From contig CALMPF010000028.1 in the NCBI GenBank assembly GCA_937871505.1, positions 31,521 to 95,520 of the forward strand: a DNA stretch of 64,000 bases, given 5' to 3'. A program made the translations under genes and the position numbers. Positions 34,615 through 42,448 of this stretch are shown here, piece by piece. The notes under the pieces were generated by a model that did not search any database, was not told the DNA's origin, and worked only from the letters and a program-made list of their open reading frames with translations. Within the stretch, counting starts at the first letter, position 1. Each line of letters starts with the position of its first letter. This stretch comes from an uncultured Planctomycetia bacterium (GTDB lineage Bacteria > Planctomycetota > Phycisphaerae > Phycisphaerales > SM1A02).

Positions 34615-36027
34615 ATGCCGATGGCCAACGCTCCGTCGTCGCCCCGATCGCGCGCTCGACTCCGAGCGGTTGCCATGGCCGCGTCCGCGCTGGCGTCGAT
34701 GAGCGCCGCCGACGCCCGCGGAGCGGATCTCGCAAGCCCTGGTCCCTTCCTCGCGGGCGTCCGGCAGGTCTCGATCCCGCGCCCCAACGGCACGTCCTTC
34801 AACGCGACCGTCCACTATCCGGCCCTGGGCGGCGGAGTCGATGCTCCGTTCGATCCCGCCGCAGCCCCCGCGGAGGGCATCACCTTCGGGCATGGCTTCC
34901 TCCAGCCGGTGACGCAGTACGCCTCGACGATGGCGCATCTGGCGACGCACGGCTTCATCGTCGTCGCCAGCCAGAGCGAGGGGGGCTTCTTCCCCAACCA
35001 CGCGAACTTCGCGCTCGACCTCCGCTTCTCTCTCGACTGGCTCGAAGCCCAGGACGCCGCCACGGGGAGCTTCCTCGAGGGCGTCGTCGAGACCGATCGC
35101 TTCGGCGCCTTCGGACACAGCATGGGCGGCGGCGCCGCGATCCTCGCCGCGCGCGACGACCCGCGCATCGCGGCGCTGGCGCCCCTTGCGGCCGCGAACA
35201 CGTCGCCCTCGTCGATCGCGGCGATGCCGGACGTCCGCGCCGCGGTCCGCCTGATCGACGGCAGCCTCGACACGATCGTGCCCCCCGCGACGGCGGGCCT
35301 CCAGATGTACGCCGGAGCAGAGGCGCCGAAGCAGCACTGCATGATCGTCGGCGGGTTCCACTGCGGCTTCACCGACGACACCTTCCTCTTCTGCGACAGC
35401 GGATCGATCACCCGCGCCGAGCAGCTCGAGAGCGTGCGGCGGCTGCTCACCGAGTTCTTCGCGCTCCATCTCCGCGGCGAGCAGGCGCCCTGGCGCAGCG
35501 TCTGGGGTCCGGAGACGCCGCCGGCGGCGCAGATCCTCCTCCAGCGCGATCCGGGGATCATCCTCTCGATCGATCCCGACCTGCTCGAGGGAACCTCCGG
35601 CAGCCAGCTCTTCGCCACCGCGACGATCGTCAACGACGGTCCGCTCCCGAGCTCGTTCACGATGCTCGCCGATCCGGCGGGCGCCGGAGGCTGGAACGTC
35701 GCCTTCGTCCCGCAGGCGACTCCGCCGCTCTTGCCCGGCGCCTTCGCGACGATCCAGCTCGTCGCCACCGGCGGTGCGGGCGTGGAGCCGGCGGAGCTTC
35801 TTGTCACCGCTCGGCGCGACCTCGACGGCGCCACCCGCGCCTTCGCGCCGCTGGCGCTGGACGCGCATCCACCCACGCCCGACCTCGACGGCAACGGCAT
35901 CCTCGACGGCGCGGATCTGGGCATCCTCCTCGCCGCGTGGGGCGAGGGACCCTCGCCCGCCGACCTGAACGAGGATGGCGTCGTCGACGGCGCGGACCTG
36001 GGGATCCTGCTCGGGGCGTGGAAGTGA
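34615..36027 (+). CDS. Secreted alpha/beta hydrolase with dockerin-like tail
   Basis: This 470-residue exported esterase- or lipase-like protein begins with a signal region (basic lead, then AVAMAASALASMSAADARGA). The hydrolase domain has the nucleophile elbow GHSMGGGAAIL with Ser near residue 168, a region VRLIDGSLDTIVPP likely to carry the acid, and VGGFHCGF likely to carry the His. It recalls the chlorophyllase/PAF-acetylhydrolase-like group. A beta-sandwich part of about 100 residues follows. The last 50 residues hold two calcium-loop repeats, DLDGNGILDGADLGILL and DLNEDGVVDGADLGILL, the dockerin-like tail typical of Phycisphaerae. Here such tails are thought to help surface attachment rather than cellulosome binding. 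The substrate is unknown. Confidence 0.85.
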   Translation: MPMANAPSSPRSRARLRAVAMAASALASMSAADARGADLASPGPFLAGVRQVSIPRPNGTSFNATVHYPALGGGVDAPFDPAAAPAEGITFGHGFLQPVTQYASTMAHLATHGFIVVASQSEGGFFPNHANFALDLRFSLDWLEAQDAATGSFLEGVVETDRFGAFGHSMGGGAAILAARDDPRIAALAPLAAANTSPSSIAAMPDVRAAVRLIDGSLDTIVPPATAGLQMYAGAEAPKQHCMIVGGFHCGFTDDTFLFCDSGSITRAEQLESVRRLLTEFFALHLRGEQAPWRSVWGPETPPAAQILLQRDPGIILSIDPDLLEGTSGSQLFATATIVNDGPLPSSFTMLADPAGAGGWNVAFVPQATPPLLPGAFATIQLVATGGAGVEPAELLVTARRDLDGATRAFAPLALDAHPPTPDLDGNGILDGADLGILLAAWGEGPSPADLNEDGVVDGADLGILLGAWK

Positions 36028-36093
36028 GCGGCGCGGCCGCTGCGGGACCGAGCAGGCTGCGACGCGCCCGCCGCAGCCGACGGAGCTGAACCG

Positions 36094-38397
36094 ATGAGGC
36101 TCCCGCGATCGGGCGGCGGCTGGGCCGCGATTCTCTACACGCTCGCCAAGAGCCGCGAAGCGGGCGGGCTGCGGGCGATGTGGAAGGCGCTGCGCAGCCG
36201 CAACGCCTGCAAGACCTGCGCGCTGGGGATGGGCGGACAGCTCGGCGGAATGGTCAATGAGCAGGGGCGCTTTCCGGAGGTCTGCAAGAAGTCGATCCAG
36301 GCGATGGCTGCGGACATGCAGGGGCGCATCCGCGAGCACTTCTTCGCGGACTTCAGCCTCGACGCCCTCCGCGGGTTCTCGCCGCGCGATCTCGAGCACG
36401 CGGGGCGGCTCGTCGAGCCGGTCGGCGCCGGGCCGCTCGACCTCAACTACAGACCACTGGAGTGGGAGCGCGCGATGGAGCGGATCGCCTCGCGCCTGCG
36501 GATGATCGAGCCGGAGGAGTGCTTCATCTACCTGAGCGGCCGAAGCGGCAACGAGGCGGCGTTCCTCGCCCAGCTCTTCGCCCGCGTGTACGGAACCAAT
36601 CACGTCAGCAACTGCTCGTACTACTGCCACCAGGCCTCGGGCGTCGCCCTCTCGGCCTGCACCGGTTCCGGCACCGCGACGGTGACCCTCGAGGACGTCG
36701 AGCATGCCGATCTGATCCTGCTCGCGGGCGGCAACCCCGCGTCCAACCACCCGCGCCTGATGCGGACGCTGGTGGTCGCCCGCCGACGCGGCGCGCGCGT
36801 GATCGTCATCAACCCCATCCGCGAGACGGGGCTCGTCAGCTTCCGCGTGCCGAGCGATCCGCGCTCGCTTCTGTTCGGCAGCGACATCGCCGATGACTAC
36901 CTCCAGCCGCACATCGGCGGAGACGTCGCGCTGCTCGCCGGCGCCGCGAAGGCGCTGCTCGAGCGCGGCACCGTCGCGCGCGGGTTCATCGCGGAGCACA
37001 CGCAGGGCTGGGAGGCCCTCGAGGCGGTGCTCCGCGGGGCCTCATGGAGCGATCTCGAACGCCGCAGCGGCGTCTCGCGGCGCGAGATGGAGCGCCTCGC
37101 CGAGCGGCTGGGCGCGGCGAAGCGGTGCATCTTCGCGTGGACGATGGGCCTCACCCATCACCTGCATGGCGTCGACAACGTCGCGATGCTCTGCAACCTC
37201 GCCCTGATGCTCGGGATGGTCGGCCGGCCGGGGGCCGGCCTGCTGCCGCTGCGCGGTCACTCGAACGTCCAGGGCGTCGGCTCCATGGGGGTCGCACCGC
37301 AGCTCAAGGAGGAGGTGCTCCGCCGGCTCAGCGCCGAGTTCGGAGTCCAGCCGCCGGCGCACGTCGGGCTCGACACCGTCGCGGCGCTGGAGCGCGCCGC
37401 CGCGGGCGGGTTCAAGGTCGGCATCTGCCTCGGCGGCAATCTCTTCGGAGCCACGCCCGACGCGGCTTTCGCGCAGCGGGCGCTCGGGTCGCTCGATCTG
37501 GTCGTCTACCTCTCCACGACGCTCAACACCGGACACGCGTGGGGCCGGGGCCGCGAGACGATCGTGCTGCCGGTGCTCGCCCGCGACGAAGAGGCGCAGG
37601 CGACGACGCAGGAGTCGATGTTCAACTACGTCCGCCTCAGCGACGGCGGGCCGCGCCGGCATGGCGATGTCCGCGGCGGCGGTCCGCGGAGCGAGGTGGA
37701 GATCCTCGTCGACCTCGCGGAGCGCACCTTCGCAGAGGGCGCGCCGCGCGAGCGCATCGCCGGCTCGAGGCTCGCCGCGGGCGGCTGGACGCGATATCGA
37801 GAGCACGACGCCATCCGGCAGGCGATCGCCCGGGTCGTCCCCGGCTACGCGCCGATCGCCGAGATCGCGTCGACGCGGAAGGAGTTCCAGATCCCGGGAC
37901 GGACCTTCCACGAGCCGCGCTTCGCGACCCCCTCCGGCAAGGCGGGGTTCCAGGGCGTCGCGATTCCCGAGCCTCCTGCGGCGCGCGGCGAGATGGCGCT
38001 GATGACGATCCGATCGGAGGGACAGTTCAACACCGTCGTCTACGAGGACGAGGATCGCTATCGCGGGCAGGAGCGCCGCGACGTGATCCTGATGAATCCC
38101 GCCGACATCGCCCGGCTCGGCCTCGCAGCCGACATGCGCGTGACGGTCCGCAGCGACGCAGGCGCCCTGGCCAACGTGCTGGTGCGTCCATTCGAGATCC
38201 GCGCGGGCAACTGCGCCATGTACTGCCCCGAGGCGAACGTCCTCGTGCCGCGCGCCGTCGATCCGCGCTCGCGGACGCCCGCATTCAAGTGCGTCCCCGT
38301 CACCATCTCGGCGGAGTCGGCGCCCGACGCCGCCGCGATCGTCCGTTCGACCGGTTCGACCAGCGCCGCGGTCCGGCGCTCGCTCCGGGCGTGCTAG
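36094..38397 (+). CDS. Molybdopterin oxidoreductase, YdeP/FdhF-like
   Basis: This 767-residue protein is a bis-MGD oxidoreductase related to formate dehydrogenase alpha and closer to the YdeP group. Near the N-terminus it has NACKTCALGMGGQ, as in YdeP-type proteins, in place of a four-Cys iron-sulfur motif. The cofactor-binding part follows: CFIYLSGRSGNEAAF, NHVSNCSYYCHQASGVAL, ILLAGGNPASNHPRL, IFAWTMGLTHHLHGVDNV, LPLRGHSNVQGVGSMG, and a C-terminal domain with RDVILMNPADIARLGL. The residue that would bind Mo is not obvious; the Cys in NCSYYCHQ is a candidate but unproven. An acid-stress or formate role known for YdeP relatives is only a possibility. GGAG lies nine bases before the start. Convergent mobA, which makes the MGD cofactor, is next to it. 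Confidence 0.88.
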   Translation: MRLPRSGGGWAAILYTLAKSREAGGLRAMWKALRSRNACKTCALGMGGQLGGMVNEQGRFPEVCKKSIQAMAADMQGRIREHFFADFSLDALRGFSPRDLEHAGRLVEPVGAGPLDLNYRPLEWERAMERIASRLRMIEPEECFIYLSGRSGNEAAFLAQLFARVYGTNHVSNCSYYCHQASGVALSACTGSGTATVTLEDVEHADLILLAGGNPASNHPRLMRTLVVARRRGARVIVINPIRETGLVSFRVPSDPRSLLFGSDIADDYLQPHIGGDVALLAGAAKALLERGTVARGFIAEHTQGWEALEAVLRGASWSDLERRSGVSRREMERLAERLGAAKRCIFAWTMGLTHHLHGVDNVAMLCNLALMLGMVGRPGAGLLPLRGHSNVQGVGSMGVAPQLKEEVLRRLSAEFGVQPPAHVGLDTVAALERAAAGGFKVGICLGGNLFGATPDAAFAQRALGSLDLVVYLSTTLNTGHAWGRGRETIVLPVLARDEEAQATTQESMFNYVRLSDGGPRRHGDVRGGGPRSEVEILVDLAERTFAEGAPRERIAGSRLAAGGWTRYREHDAIRQAIARVVPGYAPIAEIASTRKEFQIPGRTFHEPRFATPSGKAGFQGVAIPEPPAARGEMALMTIRSEGQFNTVVYEDEDRYRGQERRDVILMNPADIARLGLAADMRVTVRSDAGALANVLVRPFEIRAGNCAMYCPEANVLVPRAVDPRSRTPAFKCVPVTISAESAPDAAAIVRSTGSTSAAVRRSLRAC

Positions 38398-38399
38398 CG

Positions 38400-38587
38400 C
38401 TCCAGCGCCCCTTGGGTCCGTCGCGAGGCGGTCGGAAGCGGATGTTCTGCAAGGAGAAGCGAAGCAGATGGGGCGCCGGTGGCCCCGCTGCGGGCCATCA
38501 AGCGCCCATCGATGCGACGAGCTGCGAGCTTCGACGCAGCAGAACGCCGCCTCCGGACGCCGCAGCAGGAGACAAGGGGCGCTGGAG
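38400..38587. mobile_element. Non-autonomous element with terminal inverted repeats, copy 1
   Basis: The 188-bp element starts CTCCAGCGCCCCTTG and ends with its exact complement. A second copy lies at 59999-60173; the two agree at all but three of 175 aligned bases, and this copy has 13 extra bases near its centre. Internal complementary segments (GCTGCG/CGCAGC and others) would fold strongly. It codes no protein. It sits two bases after the stop codon of the oxidoreductase gene. The structure resembles a MITE, though a conserved structured RNA element cannot be ruled out. No target-site duplication is obvious. Confidence 0.75.
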
Positions 38588-38600
38588 TGCCAACACTGCA

Positions 38601-38640
38601 GCGCCCGCGACGACGGTCATCCGGCCTGCGGGCGAGCGGA
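38601..38640. repeat. Dispersed short motif, copy B
   Basis: This 40-bp segment, containing CGGTCATCCGG and CTGCGGGCGAGCGG, resembles segments at 27383-27418 and 43771-43805. All three share GTCATYC, then GGCTGCG or CCTGCG, then a GAGCG or GGGCG end. Here it covers the 3' end of mobA and directly follows the inverted-repeat element. Confidence 0.5.
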
Positions 38641-39333
38641 AGGCCGGATCGCAGCGTCGCGGCAGCCGCGGCGCGGGGCGTCGGCGCGATTCCACGTCCG
38701 GACGAACTCAGTCCACGCCGCGGGCGTGTCGACATCCTCGAGACGGAACGCCTCATCGGCGGCAAGCTCGACGCGGTGCACCGCCGCGGCGTCATGGAGC
38801 GCGTGAACTGCGCGTCGACCCTCGGAGAGAAGCGCTCGCGCCGTCGGCGCCAGCGCCGCGGAGAAGCGAGCCGGGAGCGGCAGCGTCCGCGTCGGCTCGG
38901 CAGGATCGACGAACGCGGCGATCGCGGCCGCGGACGTCGCGCCCTCCGCGGCGGTCGGAGGATCGCAGTCGAGAAGCCTGCGGATCGTCGCGCCATCGAG
39001 CCACGGCATGTCGCTGGGAATCGCCACGATCGCGGAGACTCCGGGAAGTCCGAGCCCTGCGGCGATCGCCGCCAGCGGACCCGCGTCGGGGATGAGATCC
39101 CCGACGTGCGGCCGATCCGGCAGCACATGCCCGGGCCCTGCGACGACCACGCGCAGTCCGGCATGGTCCATCGCGGCAGCGACGATCGCCGCGAGCGACC
39201 GTCCGTCCGGCGCCATGAGCATCGGCTTCTCGGCGCCGATCCGCCGCCCTCGTCCGCCCGCGAGGAGCAGACCGATGCAGTCGCCACCGTCAAGGCGCGC
39301 CGTGCGTTCCGATGGCTGGGGCACGCATCGCAT
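38617..39333 (-). CDS. mobA: Molybdenum cofactor guanylyltransferase
   Basis: MobA transfers GMP to molybdopterin to form the MGD cofactor. The 238-residue protein has the nucleotidyltransferase motif GLLLAGGRGRRIGAEKPML near residue 18, VVVAGPGH, and the metal site in AIPSDMPWLDGATI near residue 100. The start at 39333 follows a TACGCT box by five bases; the open frame upstream is Arg-rich and dissimilar. The 3' end runs into a dispersed repeat, so the last 12 residues (RDAAIRPSARPQAG) may derive from it. The gene is convergent with the oxidoreductase at 36094-38397, which needs this cofactor. The context supports both calls. Confidence 0.87.
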   Translation of the reverse strand: MRCVPQPSERTARLDGGDCIGLLLAGGRGRRIGAEKPMLMAPDGRSLAAIVAAAMDHAGLRVVVAGPGHVLPDRPHVGDLIPDAGPLAAIAAGLGLPGVSAIVAIPSDMPWLDGATIRRLLDCDPPTAAEGATSAAAIAAFVDPAEPTRTLPLPARFSAALAPTARALLSEGRRAVHALHDAAAVHRVELAADEAFRLEDVDTPAAWTEFVRTWNRADAPRRGCRDAAIRPSARPQAG

Positions 39334-39338
39334 GATCG

Positions 39339-39344
39339 AGCGTA
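39339..39344 (-). promoter_or_regulatory. Putative -10 box of mobA (leaderless)
   Basis: TACGCT on the minus strand lies five bases before the ATG at 39333. Confidence 0.4.
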
Positions 39345-39564
39345 CGCCGGAGCGCCCCGACACGCGTCGGCGCCGCGGCTCGCGCCGTCGCCGAGTCGCG
39401 CCGTCGCACGGTCGCTGAGGCATCCGGCGTCAGCTCCGCGCCGCGTGCGCTTCCCTCTCCGGAGGCCCCGGCGCATCGGCGCCGCGCGCGACCGCCACCG
39501 AACCTCGACCCGCGTGCGCCGGCGATGCGGCGACCGGTGCGGCGCGCAAGAGGCAGGGCAGCGG

Positions 39565-39570
39565 TACGAT
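39565..39570 (+). promoter_or_regulatory. Putative -10 box of the SDR gene (leaderless)
   Basis: TACGAT lies eight bases before the ATG at 39579. It would drive the SDR-ALDH-RidA set. Confidence 0.45.
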
Positions 39571-39578
39571 GCCCGCTC

Positions 39579-40358
39579 ATGAGCCTCGCCTCCCGACACG
39601 CGCTTGTCTGCGGCAGCACCCAGGGCATCGGCCGCGCCTGCGCGATGGAGTTCGCGCGGCAGGGCGCCAGCGTCACCCTCGTCGGTCGCAACGACGAGGG
39701 CCTTGCGAAGGTGCTCGCCGAGCTGCCGACGAGCGGCGCGCAGCGGCACCGGACGCTCCAGCTCGACTTCGCGGATGCGGCGGGCGTCGAAGCGGGCGCC
39801 GACGCCTTCGTGGCCGAGCACGGCCCGGTCCACATCCTGCTCCACAACACCGGAGGTCCGCCGCCGGGGGCCCTCTTCGACTCCGAGCCCGGCGCGCTCG
39901 CGACCGCCTTCGCGCAGCACGTGCTCACCGCGCAGGGACTCGCCAGGGCCGTCGCCACGGGGATGCGCGATGAGCGCTACGGACGGATCATCGCGATCGT
40001 CTCGACCTCCGTCGTGACGCCGATCGCCAATCTGGGCGTCTCCAACGTCATCCGCGCCGCGATGGGCAACTGGATGCGGACGCTCGCCGCGGAACTCGGG
40101 CCCTTCGGCATCACGGTCAACAACATCCTTCCCGGCTTCACCAAGACCGCCCGGCTGGAGTCGCTCTTCGCCGGAAGGGCCGAGCGCGAGGGGAGCACGA
40201 TCGAGGAGTACGAGGAGGGCGTGCGCAAGTCGATCCCGCTGCGCCGCCTCGCGACGCCAGAGGAGATCGCGGCCGTCGCCGGCTTCCTCGCCTCGCCTGC
40301 GGCCTCGTACCTCACCGGCGTCAACCTCCCCGTCGACGGCGGACGGCTGGTGACCTGA
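39579..40358 (+). CDS. Short-chain dehydrogenase/reductase, atypical active site
   Basis: This 259-residue Rossmann protein has the cofactor motif ALVCGSTQGIGRACA and HILLHNTGGPPPG in place of NNAG. In classical SDRs a Ser is followed 12-13 residues later by YxxxK. Here the stretch is IVSTSVVTPIANLGVSNVIR, so the Tyr is replaced by Leu/Gly-Val-Ser and the Lys by Arg. A subfamily with NLGxSNxxR at this place exists. ITVNNILPGFTKT and the C-terminal YLTGVNLPVDGG are typical. It is the first gene of a rightward set with an aminomuconate-semialdehyde-type dehydrogenase (24 bp gap) and a RidA protein, so a role in tryptophan-derived aromatic degradation is likely. Its exact reaction is unknown. 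Confidence 0.85.
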   Translation: MSLASRHALVCGSTQGIGRACAMEFARQGASVTLVGRNDEGLAKVLAELPTSGAQRHRTLQLDFADAAGVEAGADAFVAEHGPVHILLHNTGGPPPGALFDSEPGALATAFAQHVLTAQGLARAVATGMRDERYGRIIAIVSTSVVTPIANLGVSNVIRAAMGNWMRTLAAELGPFGITVNNILPGFTKTARLESLFAGRAEREGSTIEEYEEGVRKSIPLRRLATPEEIAAVAGFLASPAASYLTGVNLPVDGGRLVT

Positions 40359-40382
40359 AGTCTCCGCGCCGCCCCCGCCCGG

Positions 40383-41894
40383 ATGGACGCCATCACCGAA
40401 ATCGAGCACCTGATCGACGGAGCGCATCGCGCCTCGGAGGGCCGCTCCGGCGGGTCCTCCTCGACGGCGCAGTGGCTCGACGATGTCGACCCTGCGACCG
40501 GACGCGTCCACGCGCGGATCGCTGCGGGCACGAGGAGCGATGTCGACGCTGCGGTCGCGGCGGCGCGCCGGGCGTTTCCGGCGTGGGCGGATCGGCCTGC
40601 GGAGGAGCGCTCGCGGCTGCTCCTTCGCCTGGCCGAGCTCATCGAGCGCGATCTCGAGCCGCTGGCGACGGCCGAGTGCATCGACAGCGGGAAGCCGCTG
40701 CAGGCAGCCCGCATGATGGAGGTCCCGCGGGCCGCGGCGAACCTCCGCTTCTTCGCCACCGCGATCCTCCACTGGCAGGGCGAGAGCTTCGCGACCGCAT
40801 CGGGCGGCGCGAATCGCGTCGGCGCCGCGGCGGTGGGCGCGATCAACTACACCCTCCGCCGGCCGCGCGGCGTCGCGGGGTGCATCTCGCCGTGGAACCT
40901 TCCGCTGTACCTGTTCACGTGGAAGATCGCCCCGGCGCTGGCGACTGGCAACACGGTGGTGGCCAAGCCGAGCGAGGTGACCCCGCTGACGGCGGCGATG
41001 CTCGGGGCGCTCTCGATCGAGGCGGGGTTTCCGCCGGGCGTCCTGAACATCGTCCACGGCACCGGACCGGAGGCCGGCGCGGCTCTGGTCGCCCATCCCG
41101 ACGTGCCGACGATCACCTTCACCGGCGGCACGCGGACCGGCGCGGAGATCGCCCGCATCGCCGGACCGATGTTCAAGCACCTCGCGCTCGAGCTGGGCGG
41201 CAAGAACCCGACGATCCTCTTCGATGACATCGATCTCGACGAGGTCCTGCCGACGGTCCTCCGCGCGGCCTTCGCGAACCAGGGCCAGGTCTGTCTCTGC
41301 GGATCGCGGATTCTCGTCCATCGCCGGATCCTCCACCGCTTCACCGACCGCTTCGTCGCCGCGGCGCAGGCGCTTCGCCTCGGAGACCCGCTCGACCCCG
41401 CGACGGAGCAGGGCGCTCTGGTCTCGCGCGACCACCGCGACAAGGTCGAAGCCTGCATCGCCCGCGCTCGGGATGAAGGCGGAACCGTCCTCTGCGGCGG
41501 TCGCCGCCCTGCCGGGCTTCCGCCGCGCTGCGAAGGCGGGTTCTTCCTCGAGCCGACGGTCATTGCCGGGCTCGCGCCGCACTGCCGGACCAACCAGGAG
41601 GAGATCTTCGGACCGGTGGCGACGATCCTCCCGTTCGACGACGAGGAGAGCGCCGTCGCGATCGCCAACGGCGTCCCCTACGGCCTCGCCGCGAGCCTCT
41701 GGACCAGCGATGTCCGCCGCGCACACCGCGTCGCCGAGCGGCTGGAGGCCGGCACGATCTGGATCAACTGCTGGCTGCTCCGCGATCTCCGCGCACCCTT
41801 CGGCGGCTTCAAGCAGAGCGGCATCGGACGCGAGGGAGGCGAGCACGCCCTCGAGGCGATGACCGAGGTGCGCACCGTCGTCGTGGCCCGGTGA
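40383..41894 (+). CDS. 2-Aminomuconate-semialdehyde dehydrogenase (ALDH8-like)
   Basis: This NAD-dependent enzyme would oxidise 2-aminomuconate 6-semialdehyde to 2-aminomuconate in the kynurenine route. The 503-residue product has all ALDH motifs: SPWNLPLYLFTWKIAPAL, KPSEVTPLTAAML, FTGGTRTGAEIA, LELGGKNPTILFDDID, and FANQGQVCLCGSRILVH with the catalytic Cys near residue 305. The C-terminal INCWLLRDLRAPFGGFKQSG and the VCLCGSR context are marks of ALDH8A1/AmnC/hydroxymuconic-semialdehyde dehydrogenases. The next gene codes a RidA protein of the 2-aminomuconate deaminase type, which supports the call. An internal insert around residue 145 (GGANRVGAAAVGAINYTL) fits this group. Confidence 0.87.
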   Translation: MDAITEIEHLIDGAHRASEGRSGGSSSTAQWLDDVDPATGRVHARIAAGTRSDVDAAVAAARRAFPAWADRPAEERSRLLLRLAELIERDLEPLATAECIDSGKPLQAARMMEVPRAAANLRFFATAILHWQGESFATASGGANRVGAAAVGAINYTLRRPRGVAGCISPWNLPLYLFTWKIAPALATGNTVVAKPSEVTPLTAAMLGALSIEAGFPPGVLNIVHGTGPEAGAALVAHPDVPTITFTGGTRTGAEIARIAGPMFKHLALELGGKNPTILFDDIDLDEVLPTVLRAAFANQGQVCLCGSRILVHRRILHRFTDRFVAAAQALRLGDPLDPATEQGALVSRDHRDKVEACIARARDEGGTVLCGGRRPAGLPPRCEGGFFLEPTVIAGLAPHCRTNQEEIFGPVATILPFDDEESAVAIANGVPYGLAASLWTSDVRRAHRVAERLEAGTIWINCWLLRDLRAPFGGFKQSGIGREGGEHALEAMTEVRTVVVAR

Positions 41895-42016
41895 GCCGCC
41901 GGGCCGCGCCCCTCCGCGCGCTGCGCACGACGCAGGCCAAGCGGCCGCCACGCCCTTCCCGGAGGCGGGAGCGCGGCCCCGACCCAGCCTTCGGATCTCC
42001 GACTCCCCGTTCGATC

Positions 42017-42448
42017 ATGAGCTCATTCCTCTCTTCCCGCGCTCCCGAACCCGTCGGTCCCTATCCCCACGCCCGACGCGTTGGACCGCTTCTCTTCCTC
42101 TCCGGCGTCGGCCCGAGGCGGCGCGGCGGCGGGAGCATCCCCGGCGTCACGCTCGCGGCGGATGGCTCCGTCGCGGCCGTCGACATCGAGGCCCAGTGCC
42201 GCTCGTGCTTCGAGAACATCCGCTGCATCCTCGAGGACGCCGGCGCCTCCTGGAACGACATCGTCGACGTGACGAGCTACCTCGTGAACATGAAGCGGGA
42301 CTTCGCGACCTACAACCGCGTCTACGCCGAGTGGTTCGCGGGCGACGGCAAGCCGAATCCGACCCGCACGACCGTCGAGATCGGCGCCCTGCCGACGCCG
42401 ATCGCCGTCGAGCTGAAGGTGATCGCCTATCTCGGCGACCGCGGCTGA
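42017..42448 (+). CDS. RidA-family protein, probable 2-aminomuconate deaminase
   Basis: This 143-residue protein belongs to the RidA/YjgF/UK114 fold. The size and the segments EPVGPYPHARRVGPLLFLSG and GVGPRRRGGGSIPGV fit 2-aminomuconate deaminase (AmnD/NbaF). So do QCRSCFENIRCILEDAGASW, VDVTSYLVNMKRDFATYNRVY, and NPTRTTVEIGALPTPIAVEL. The Arg in PTRTTVEIGALP corresponds to the substrate-binding Arg of RidA proteins. Deamination of 2-aminomuconate to 4-oxalocrotonate is the expected reaction after the ALDH gene upstream. A general enamine deaminase role is the alternative. The 3' end overlaps the convergent glycosyltransferase by 22 bp. Confidence 0.85.
   Translation: MSSFLSSRAPEPVGPYPHARRVGPLLFLSGVGPRRRGGGSIPGVTLAADGSVAAVDIEAQCRSCFENIRCILEDAGASWNDIVDVTSYLVNMKRDFATYNRVYAEWFAGDGKPNPTRTTVEIGALPTPIAVELKVIAYLGDRG

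Noticed and set aside
36094..38397. Selenoprotein formate dehydrogenase
   Set aside because: No in-frame UGA is present and the frame is continuous; the N-terminal motif is of the YdeP type.
38394..41951. Leftward open frame of 1,185 codons
   Set aside because: It is opposite the SDR and ALDH8 genes and is continued through mobA in another frame. Composition is shadow-like.
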